Source of the DNA: Gymnopus androsaceus JB14 | Lineage: Eukaryota; Basidiomycota; Agaricomycetes; Agaricales; Omphalotaceae | NCBI GenBank assembly: GCA_009733575.1 | Contig: ML769430.1 | Location: 232,637 to 296,636 of the forward strand | Direction of reading: 5' to 3' | DNA: 64,000 nt | In this document: positions 55,820 to 64,000 of the stretch, one piece after another | Position numbering within the stretch: the first letter of the stretch is position 1 | How the letters are laid out: every line of letters begins with the position of its first letter | The notes under the pieces: model-generated | What the model was told of the DNA's origin: nothing | The model's database searches: none | Seen by the model: the letters and a program-made list of their open reading frames with translations, nothing else | Translations under genes and position numbers: made by a program

Positions 55820-57345
55820 TTAGTACAGATTCTCAGCTGCACCCACCGTCGCAATCTTCGCATTCAGCAGCACGGAATCCCCTTCTTTGACCTCAAAATT
55901 CACATTTGTCTGAGGCCTGAAGATCAAGCAATATGTCAACCCTCCGAAATGGAACATCCCTATCTCCTGTCCTTTCACCACTTTCATCAGTCTCGTAAGC
56001 AATAACCTGACACATAGAAACCTCTGCCATTCCGACCATAACCATACACACCAACCCAATATTTTGATTACTGGACTCGATAAATATCAAGGCACGGGTA
56101 GCTGTATGGGTGATAAAGCCCTGTGAGTCAGTTTGAGCACTCGAGATCAGGCCCATCTGGGGTTGACGAATCCCATGGAAGGAGATGCAAGGTAGTATGC
56201 AGCCAGGAATCATGACGATCTTTTTAACTACACCGTTGACGGGACTGTGCCATCGGTGGTAACTGATCGCACTAAGAAAAGCTTGGTAGATCGTTCCACC
56301 TTCGAAAGTGATTTGGTGAGAGGATCATCATTAAGCATGTGATGGAGAGAGTATGGTTTGCCTTTCAACCAAAATTGATCGTTCATCTTGACTTGTTTAG
56401 CGATACGATACACCTTAGATTTCGCAGCCGCTGTAATGACATCGTCATTATCCGAACTAGCGACAGGTCTCTTATCCTTTTTGAACCTGACGTGTGAAAA
56501 AGTCATCCCAGGATTTAAATCCATAATGACCGTTGGGGTCAGAAGGATCACAGATGTAAGTTTCGCTAAAATTTGGCATGACAGCGCTAGCAGAGCTACC
56601 GAACCAGCCATTGTCAGCGGTAGTTAGAACATAGGTGGAATCGTAGGATGTGAGGAAATGACTCCAGGTGTCAAACATCTTCTTAAAATGAATGTTGACA
56701 GAAGGATTAGCGAAGGCTGCCTGGCCGGCAGGGGTTCCCATCGGCCAATTCAGGATGGCATTGATAGGGAAGCCAACAAAATCGTTGTTTACGAATTCCG
56801 GTGCGGTGGTAATGATGTGGTCAAAGAGATTCAGCATGTCCAAATAGTTGCGGACCTGACATAATTGTAAAGAGTTACGGTCAACGAGAGTAACTCTTGA
56901 GCAATGTGGATACTCACCTGAAGCTTTCCGGTCGGATCCGTATTGTAAGGTGGCTTTGTCGGTACTTGCTCAAACATCTGATGGAAGTCCACATCAGCAG
57001 AACCTGTACCATCACAATACATTTCTTTCGTCTCTGGAGCAAGGATAGTAATTCCAGAAATCTCCAGAGACCTCCAGAGACGTCTGGAGGAGTTTGACAG
57101 CTTTTTGACAGCTGTCAGAGCTCTGGAGATCTCTGGAGACCTCTGGAGACCAACCAGGTTTTGCAGATGCATATACACAAAATAGGATCTCCTTCGATGA
57201 GAGCCTTGAATTCCTGAATGACGGGGTGCAACTTTTGCGGAGCCTTCCCGTTATGTTCGACAAAACTGATCTTCTTGGGCCAAAGCTGGAGAACTTCGTG
57301 GTGTTCGGGTAGCCAGCCACCTATACAGGTAATGAACCAAGAGTT
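55820..57345 (-). pseudogene. PsiD / phosphatidylserine-decarboxylase-like gene, decayed
   Basis: Minus strand. Blocks follow the fungal PsiD-like layout: GGWLPEHHEVLQLW and HPVIQEFKALIEGDPI (57320-57195); FHQMFEQVPTKPPYN; NLFDHIITTAPEFVNND, GFPINAILNWPMGTPAGQA, GHYGFKSWDDFFTRQVQ; KRPVASSDNDDVITAAAKS; TIYQAFLSAISYHRWHSPV; GLISSAQTDSQGFITHTATR, ALIFIESSNQNIGLV; KGQEIGMFHFGGLTYCLIF and EGDSVLLNAKIATVG, end 55820. Family members make a pyruvoyl cofactor by self-cleavage at Gly-Ser; here the expected FGGS reads FGGL (TTG for TCG). Frame breaks occur near 56300 (before FEGGTIYQ) and near 56010 (after EVSMCQ). An enlarged intron-like interval holds an inverted low-complexity repeat. Non-functional as written; it may have decarboxylated an amino acid or phosphatidylserine. 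Confidence 0.85.
57054..57150. repeat. TCTCCAGAG inverted low-complexity repeat in the PsiD-like gene
   Basis: Left block of TCTCCAGAGACCTCCAGAG units (57061-57079) faces right block CTCTGGAGATCTCTGGAGAC (57121 on). Between them lie two TTTGACAGCT units. It interrupts the segment between GDPI and FHQMFEQVP of the decarboxylase-like gene, probably inside an intron (donor GTATAT near 57177, acceptor GGTACAG near 57006). Confidence 0.8.
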
Positions 57346-58198
57346 TGTTCCCAGACATCGTCTTCTACGAAATGAACAGTGGGATATTGCCGTATATGAG
57401 TAACAACTTACACACGAAGAGTATACGTTGAAGTAGAAAGAGTTTTGAAAGGAAGAAACTAAGCTGCAGTTGGACGAGACAGTGAGGCAGATGGGCTAGA
57501 CTGTCGCTTAAAACTCCTGCGTATATAAGAGGTTGAAGAGGAGTATTGTTCCTGTCTGGCGAAAGTTGCATGGACGAAGACAGGTCTGCCATAATAGGTG
57601 CCCCGAAATCAACATTAGCAGAGGCCACATGTACTTTACTCTCTTCTCGACGAGAAGCCTTAGAAGGTTAATATACATCATCCACCTCATCCAACTTTCT
57701 TTATGCATTTTCCACCAATACTAGCGAGCGTCACTTACTCAGAAAAGGTGTGAGTAGTACTCAGAGGCCATCAGTGATAGCACCATTGAAACGAGTCTAT
57801 CAAACGAAGAGGCGGGTATAGGTAGTAGACTCACTCGAGCCAGTAGCTTCGGTTTGACACCTTGATGACAGTCGATTAAAGGCGCCAGCGAAGCGAAATG
57901 ATTCCGTGGTTTGACTCTGGATAGTGGGGTGCGCCTTCCTCACTCTGATGGAGTTGTTGATCCTCCGTTGTATACTTACAGAGAATTGATCAGTAGGTAT
58001 GCCAGTAGTAGAATTTCCCACCTATTCCAGATCACGGTCCCCGCTTTGTTCCTCGCTGTTTGAAGTACCTGGACAGAGCTTCGAAAGACTTGAACAAAAG
58101 GTACATTATTTTTCATCTCCTTGTCAGTCTTTGTCAGTCTCCTTCTGGTTGCCAACATCCAACACTTCCAAATTCATTCTACTCCATCAGCTCTTACT
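57346..58198. other. Upstream of the decayed gene, no supported gene
   Basis: A minus-strand frame at 57365-57628 could include a first exon of the decarboxylase-like gene (an acceptor CTGTATAG precedes its GGWLPE block near 57330), but its start is unclear. No repeat recognised. Confidence 0.35.
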
Positions 58199-58287
58199 AT
58201 GTCGCTAATTTAAATATTTGCAAGTTAGAGTTGACCTTCTTGAATTCGCAGTCAACTCTAACTTGCAAATATTTAAATTGGCGACAT
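58199..58287. repeat. 89-bp hairpin with 37-bp arms
   Basis: ATGTCGCTAATTTAAATATT... pairs with its complement ending ...AAATTGGCGACAT; one mismatch in 37 bp, loop of 15 bp (58236-58250). No target duplication seen. It lies 85 bp before the large CACTA-like element. Could be a miniature palindromic transposon. Confidence 0.85.
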
Positions 58288-58372
58288 GAACATGAGGGCG
58301 CGTTGAAAGAATTAGGCGCGCTAAGCGCTCACTTGAACGACTTTATCTGATCAACTTTTGACTTTATCTAAT

Positions 58373-60108
58373 CACTACGCCAGCGCCAAACAATAACGGG
58401 CGAAATAATTAGCGAAATCATTGTCGTGATTAGTTACCTTTTTCGGCATGAATCGCGGTTGAAAAAGACCATGTTTCTCATAGGAAAAACAAATTGGGAA
58501 AAAGATAAAATTTCGCTCGGGAATCTTATATGATTTCACCTGAAAAACATATCGCAATTGATTGTCTTTTTCGTTCGGAATTTCGCCGGTAATATACTAT
58601 CTTTCCCGTCTGAAAAAGATAAGGAAACATCTTATCTTTTTCACCCGTCATTCATTTTGTTTTTCGCTCGGGAAAGTTAATACCCAGGTCCCGGGCAGGG
58701 ACTGGGCAGGAACTGGGCGGTCAGTCATGTGACTCTATGAATCTCTTCGCTAATGCACATCCAGGATTTACAGTACAGTATGTCTTGAATTTTTCACCTC
58801 ATCTCATCCGCCCGGTAGCCCAATACTGTTATATCAGGTATGGGGGATACAGTTGTATTTGAAGATCCACTATCATATGGTAAGTGCACTAAGTATACCC
58901 AACTGTAAGCCATGAAGTGTACGGCTATACTTGAAAAAAATACATAAGTTGACCAGCAAGCATGGGTATGCATTAATATATCATATTTATTGATACTCGA
59001 TGAAGGAAAATACTTTATAAAGGTCCGTCGTTCAAGGTTGTGCGGAAACACGGTCCGTTGGCGCTAAACCGGCGCTTAGCCCGTACTCATTGCTCAAAAC
59101 AATGGGCTCAAGCGGTCAGATGAAGCACGATATGTGCCAGACCTATCGGAAATGCACCTAATACACTGTATAAGGTAGGCAGTCCATTTGTTGCTTAAGT
59201 ATTCAATGGTGGACTAATGTTATATATATTTGTCAGTTTGTGTGCCGGCTACCCTTAAAACTTGAGTTTATTGCTATTCATGTACATGATGGACATTATT
59301 ATGTATATATCTTTCAATGTGTCTAATTTTTTAAAGTAAGTATCGTGTTCATAATGGGTGAGGAGGCAGGGAGAGTTGAGAGTGAGCGGGGAGGATGAGC
59401 GGGATCCGCGCCATGATGCATGCAGTGTTGGGTTCCTGACTCACCCGCCAGTCAGTAGTATGAATATCTAAGTATTCTGCATTGTCAATTTATGACCTAC
59501 TCAGTTACTTAGTACTCGGGCAATCAAACGTAGCATGACATGGGACTATGATGCAAAGTCTTGCAAAGTCCACCAGAAATATTGCACTTTTATTGCGCTA
59601 CCATACGATAGTGGATCTTCAATATAACTGTATCCCCCCATACCTGATATAACAGTATTGGGCTACCGGGCGGAGGAGATGAGGTGAAAAATTCAAGACA
59701 TACTGTACTGTAAATCCTGGATATGCATTAGCGAAGAGATTCATAGAGTCACATGACTGACCGCCCAGTTCCTGCCCAGTCCCTGCCCGGGACCTGGGTA
59801 TTAACTTTCCCGAGCGAAAAACAAAATGAATGACGGGTGAAAAAGATAAGATGTTTCCTTATCTTTTTCAGACGGGAAAGATAGTATATTACCGGCGAAA
59901 TTCCGAACGAAAAAGACAATCAATTGCGATATGTTTTTCAGGTGAAATCATATAAGATTCCCGAGCGAAATTTTATCTTTTTCCCAATTTGTTTTTCCTA
60001 TGAGAAACATGGTCTTTTTCAACCGCGATTCATGCCGAAAAAGGTAACTAATCACGACAATGATTTCGCTAATTATTTCGCCCGTTATTGTTTGGCGCTG
60101 GCGTAGTG
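58373..60108. mobile_element. Non-autonomous CACTA-like transposon, ~510-bp TIRs, TSD AAT
   Basis: 1736 bp. Both ends read CACTACGCCAGCGCCAAACA inward, and the arms (58373 to about 58884; about 59600 to 60108) are almost identical; their outer 180 bp encode the same 60-codon frame on opposite strands. Flanked by AAT at 58370-58372 and 60109-60111. The roughly 715-bp centre (58885-59600) is unique and has no transposase-like frame. CACTA ends plus a 3-bp duplication are diagnostic of the CACTA/EnSpm superfamily. Near-identity of the arms suggests recent insertion. It sits 190 bp upstream of the F-box gene. Confidence 0.93.
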
Positions 60109-60297
60109 AATCCGTCAACTTTTTCGTGTGCTGCCAACTGCGTCTTTTATGAAGTAAACCGGTCGAGGGACCAAAGTAAGTGTTACCTCTATTTAATGAT
60201 CCAGATTCACACCTTAACATCTTCAGAATACATTGCTGACTGGTCCTGGGCTTCCTAATCGAACTGGTTATCTGGAAATCTTTTTGAACCAGCCCAA

Positions 60298-61715
60298 ATG
60301 TCAGATGATGCGACATCGCAGCTCCCCGCCGAGATATTAGCCTGCATTTTTGACCATGCTTCAGACTGGAATCTTCTGCAAAAGTGGAATCCAGACGATA
60401 TCGGGTACTGCGATCCAGACAGCTTGCCGACCGAGCTAACTTATCCAGTCATCGGTTATCTACCTGCACTTTCACTCGGCGCCACTTGCTCCAAATGGCG
60501 TGCAATAGCTATTTCCTATCCAGACATCTGGTCCAGGCTTAAGTTGGAGATCAGTGTAGGCAAAGCGAAACCTGACCAAGAATTTATCGCCATGCTTGAA
60601 CTCTTTCTCTCCCGCTCTGGCCAACAACCCCTCGTAATCGATTTGAACATCCAAGGTCAAGAATCCCAGAGCAACTTTGTAAATCTTGTGATAGATCTCC
60701 TTCGACGACACTCTTCCCGATGGAAGGAGTTTAGATTTCGTGGTGACAGTTTCACCCGCGATCGGAAGCTTGCACGGCCGATTCTCTCCATGCTTGAAAC
60801 GTTGAGTCTTCAGTGGGACTGGACAGAAGATGCGGATATTCTATATCTTCAGAGTGCGCCCAAGCTTCGAAGGATCTCGTCCGGAATGCTATCATTCTAT
60901 GTAATAAAGTTCATGGTGTCGCCCGAGTTCTGGGAACGGATTGTCTCACTCGACGTTATGATTTCTGGCAGTTTCTCGCTGAAAAACTGTTGTCGATTTC
61001 CTTCCTAACCTCACCTCACTGAAGCTTCGGGAATTTAGCAAAAGCTTCCGCATGTGTCAGAAGAGAGTCACGGAAAATCGAGACCCTCGCTGTGGAAGTC
61101 GATTACATTGCCGACGTCGATGGCCTGTTGAAGCAGACATTCGCATCGTTTATGTTTCCTGCTCTAAAGGAACTTCACATCTCGTGTGCGCAGCGGCCGA
61201 ACTCGGAATGCCCCAGGTACACCCGAAAGTGGCCCAGAGACTCATTCGCTGAGTTTCTATCTTGCTCAAGCTGCAGCATAACCACGTTGATAATCACCGC
61301 AGTTGGACTATCCGATACAGATCTCATCTCTGCGCTCCATCATAATTCCCTGTCATCTCTCAAAACTCTCGAATTGAGTCACGTTGAAGCCTCGCCGAAA
61401 GTTTCTCCTATAACCTCACATTTCATTTCGAGCCTTCACGTTGGCTCTGATTCCCACTCTGAACTCCTTGTTCCGAGGCTTTCCAATCTTTCCCTGGACT
61501 TTTCTGGCTGCGATTTCGATGACCAGACGTTCGTTCTGATGATTTCATCGCGGTGGCTGCCTGATCTAGAACTTGGAGTGGATTGCCTGCGATCCGTGGT
61601 ATTGCGGTTCCACGAGCGAGAAGTGGTTGAGAAGACGGTTTATAGCTCTCTGCAGGATCTGGACAGGATGGGGTTGAGGGTGGTTGTTCGTGGGTTGAAT
61701 GGTATAATCGTTTAG
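60298..61715 (+). pseudogene. F-box/leucine-rich protein gene with two frame breaks
   Basis: ATG 60298 starts MSDDATSQLPAEILACIFDH, an F-box-like N-terminus, and the domain continues LPALSLGATCSKWRAIAISY with PDIWSRL, as in Agaricomycete F-box proteins. The first frame runs to MISGSFSLKNCCRFPS* at 61008. The homologous continuation is in another frame (VVDFLPNLTSLKLREFSKSF, from about 60978), and a third frame takes over (IETLAVEVDYIADVDGLLKQ, from about 61078) to RGLNGIIV at TAG 61715. The first break lies at an AAAAA run. No introns of usual length explain the shifts, so it is either a young pseudogene or a locus with two sequence errors. The two halves together give a normal length of about 470 residues. 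A CACTA-like element lies just upstream. Confidence 0.78.
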
Positions 61716-61881
61716 CTATAGTATCAATGATTTTCTTGATCATATGTATGTACCTACGTTTGGCGAGCGGAAACGTGCATTTGGAATATCCCAAACTGGT
61801 TCGATATGGAATCTTTAAGGGCATTCTACATAGTGCACAATATACAAAAGAGCTAGGTTTATAGAAGTACAAGGACGAGAT

Positions 61882-62603
61882 TTAAAAGTCAAGATGATAC
61901 ACATTTTCGATACATAGTTGTCCATTTCGGTCAATGCCAACCATGACCAGCATTCGGGCGTTTCGATTGTGATGCAGTCGGGTAGGAGCAAACTTTGGCT
62001 TACTGGTGAACAATTCTGAATTCGGGTCTACCCTTGCGCATACTCCTGCGGACAGAAGTTAACACGGTTTAGAGTTGCAGATAACGTTCACCGGAAAGAC
62101 TCACAGACACGTTTCGATTTCGCTCCCATTCTGATAGTCAACTTGAAAGACTTTTTGGCCCAACCAGCAAGGATCTGTATGATCCAGCGTCAAATGCGAT
62201 GCCAATCCAGGAGGAGTAAACGGACGCACAGATGAAATCACAGCCAAGTTGGATCTAAAAAAAGAGTAATGATATCAGCATCCTATACCCGAAAGACCCA
62301 GAGCAAACAAACGCACCAAACTTCCATCCGGTATCCCGCTTCGCCGCAAATCGACTGCACAGATCTGACCTTCAGTGATCTCTGCTGAAAGGACATGAAT
62401 CTGCATGTCGCAGACAGTCCCCTTGATGATTCGCGTCTGAAGACGAGACCAAGTAGGTGCGTTCATGCCGAATTTGACCATAGAGACTTTAAGACATTCG
62501 ACTTTTACTGCAGATCTCGCATGCGCTTGCGCTTGGGTCTAGAGTTGGCAATGGGCATAAGGAGAATAAAGAAAAGGGACAGAAAGGAACTTAAGTACCT
62601 GGA
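61882..62603 (-). CDS. Hypothetical small protein, splicing unresolved
   Basis: Unrecognised. Exon 62544-62322 encodes TQAQAHARSAVKVECLKVSM, TWSRLQTRIIKGTVCDMQIH and VDLRRSGIPDGSL; an ATG in it is at 62481, or a tiny first exon (MVQ) ends near 62601 at a GTACTT donor with acceptor CTCTAG. A second stretch (62255-62108) reads LAVISSVRPFTPPGLASHLT and QKVFQVDYQNGSEIETC; a third (62045-61882) reads VDPNSELFTSKPKFAPTRLH and ENVYHLDF*. Donor and acceptor-like sites flank each piece, but the phases do not all match, so at least one boundary is wrong or a base is missing. No domain known. Confidence 0.38.
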
Positions 62604-62637
62604 CCATTGTTCGGAAGCGTTGAATACGTTGGTTTAG

Positions 62638-63248
62638 AGAGAAACTTTTCGTAGAAGAAGGATGGTTGGGCTTCGATTAGCCCAGGTATATATAGCTGGG
62701 GCGGAAGCTGCGAATCAACAAGCGTCAGCATGGTAGCACTACTTCGTGTAAGTGGCACGCCGTACTATGAGGTGAAGAAAGCCCCAACAAGCCCCACCGG
62801 ATATCCTAACCTATTCGTCTTGCGTCATACGCCAGTATTGCTCCGCAGGATTTAAGTTCGTCTCCGACTAAACGAGTTTAGTTTCAGAGATGACGGTGGA
62901 TGTCAGACCTCAAGCTGAGGCAATGCATCCCCATGGATTGGAGCATTAGAGATTGTATGTAAAGAGCCATAACATCGGAATATACACAGGAGCGACGAGA
63001 CTGGCTTTAGCAGTCCTCGCAATCTCCAAGGACCTCGAGGTAAACTTCCTGTGAGAGACTATTCAGAACCGCATAGCTGCATTTCGATTGGCTGCAGCTA
63101 GCTTGGTCAACGAAAGTTCGATAATCGTTTTTAAGCAGAGGTTTCCAAGGAAATGTTTAGTTTCTTCGCTGGTCGTCGCGACTCGTCGCTGGTTTAAAAC
63201 AGAAAAGCATTAAGCGCGCGCTTAATTAATAATAGCTTGCTTCCCCAG
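62638..63248. other. Intergenic, no gene seen
   Basis: Short open frames only. A palindrome ATTAAGCGCGCGCTTAAT lies near 63210-63227. Confidence 0.45.
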
Positions 63249-63551
63249 CTCGGTGTCCAAGGTATATCTTCGAATCCATGACTGTAATGGTCTCTCTGGC
63301 TTATCTCGCGCTCGTCAAGTCTGCAACCTTTCATCGATTACTCGAATCTCATTAGCTTCAACGTATTTTCGGCCACTTGAACGCCGAAGACAGTGGGAAA
63401 TTAGGACTCTATGAAATAGGTTGTTGACCTCGGTTCAGTGTTCGAAAGGTTGGCCACTTCTTCATCATCTATAATTGACGAGTATTCTACTAATATAGGA
63501 TGCGGTGTAAAAGCCTTTGCACAGACCCTTATCCTCCCATCTACGAGAGTA
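63249..63551. repeat. Dispersed ~300-bp repeat, copy 2 (inverted relative to 12771-13077)
   Basis: Reverse-complement match to the sequence upstream of ICMT copy 1. Similarity begins at CTCGGTG (63249) and ends after CTACGAGAGTA (63551), close to where ICMT copy 1 would begin about 37 bp further on. No ICMT coding follows here. Confidence 0.9.
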
Positions 63552-64000
63552 CCATTTCGACCGTTAGTTCAGTGACGCGTAACGCGGACCCCCTGAACTT
63601 TAAGGTTTTAGGATTCGTGACGCATAACGGAGGGATCCTGAACAGATTGAGCCGTAACGCTACTAAAAAAAGGCGCTCAAATATATATTTTCTCATACTC
63701 TACATACCAAGAGGTGACGAAGATTCCGATCGGTGATATAGTCTCACGCTAGGTGAGGGTATCAAAAAGGAAGGAGTCCAGCCCAGGGTCCATCGGCAAG
63801 AGACTTGCCGTTAGTATGATTTAGCGCCTGTACTATCAATATTTCACTCATACTTATAGTACTTATATCTGGTCTTTCGAAGCTAGCAGCTGGTGCGTTC
63901 AAATGATTTGCTCAAATAAATGATTGCTTGCACTATGTGAGTATCTTCGCATTGTATGAGCGAGTTCTCAGATTGTGGTATACATAACGGCAAGTCTCTT
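63552..64000. other. Window edge, repeat-like GTGACGCRTAACG words
   Basis: Contains GTGACGCGTAACGCGGACC (about 63574) and GTGACGCATAACGGAGGGATC (about 63617), two spaced copies of a related motif each followed by a CCTGAAC word, and a third shorter CCGTAACGC near 63652. It looks like internal repeats of a transposable element. No gene seen. Confidence 0.4.

Noticed and set aside
58375..58557. 60-codon frame repeated identically at 59924-60106
   Set aside because: It is the inverted-repeat arm of the CACTA-like element read on both sides, not a duplicated gene.

Overview
The window reads as nuclear DNA of a basidiomycete fungus, most likely an Agaricomycete. Genes are broken by many GT-AG introns of about 45-60 nt. 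The gene content is typical of mushroom-forming fungi: multi-TM membrane proteins, ICMT-like methyltransferase paralogues, F-box/leucine-rich proteins, a CFEM protein, a Zn2Cys6 regulator and an AAA ATPase of the BCS1-like fungal type. No rRNA, CRISPR, prokaryotic or viral genes were seen.

Left third (1-31 kb) is gene-dense. In order: an AAA ATPase (+), a multi-TM protein (-), a cytochrome P450 (-), a degraded and an intact tandem glutathione S-transferase (-), two ICMT-like methyltransferases (-), an N-myristoylatable coiled-coil/IRG-type GTPase (+), a third ICMT paralogue (-), a second multi-TM protein (+), a UbiA prenyltransferase (-), a secreted beta-propeller protein (-), a coiled-coil protein (-) and a CFEM GPI-anchored protein (-). 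P450, GSTs, ICMT-like methyltransferases and a prenyltransferase lie within 20 kb. That could be a small specialised-metabolism neighbourhood, but this is inference.

Middle (31-52 kb) holds a tRNA-Gly(GCC) with a short intron, a Zn2Cys6 transcription factor, and a diverged tandem segmental duplication (37.0-40.2 kb against 40.6-45.6 kb) with little convincing coding. It ends with a hypothetical gene, an intact single-exon F-box gene and a small membrane protein.

Right part (52-64 kb) is repeat-rich. Four foldback elements (52.03, 52.56, 53.43 and 58.37 kb) have CAC...GTG-type termini and each is bounded by a 3-bp direct repeat (ATT, AAA, TCA, AAT), as expected for non-autonomous CACTA/EnSpm-like transposons. 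A fifth element (54.98-55.32 kb) is packed with ten CCTAGG palindromes. Between and beside them lie a decayed PsiD/phosphatidylserine-decarboxylase-like gene that has lost its catalytic serine and an F-box gene with two frame breaks. A ~300 bp sequence immediately upstream of the first ICMT gene recurs inverted at 63.25-63.55 kb.

Several otherwise convincing genes carry an apparent single-base frame break (P450 N-terminus, IRG GTPase, coiled-coil protein, F-box gene at 60 kb, PsiD-like gene). Either the region decays quickly or the assembly has residual indels; reads would decide. Exon boundaries were read by eye; names rest on recognised motifs, not on database searches.
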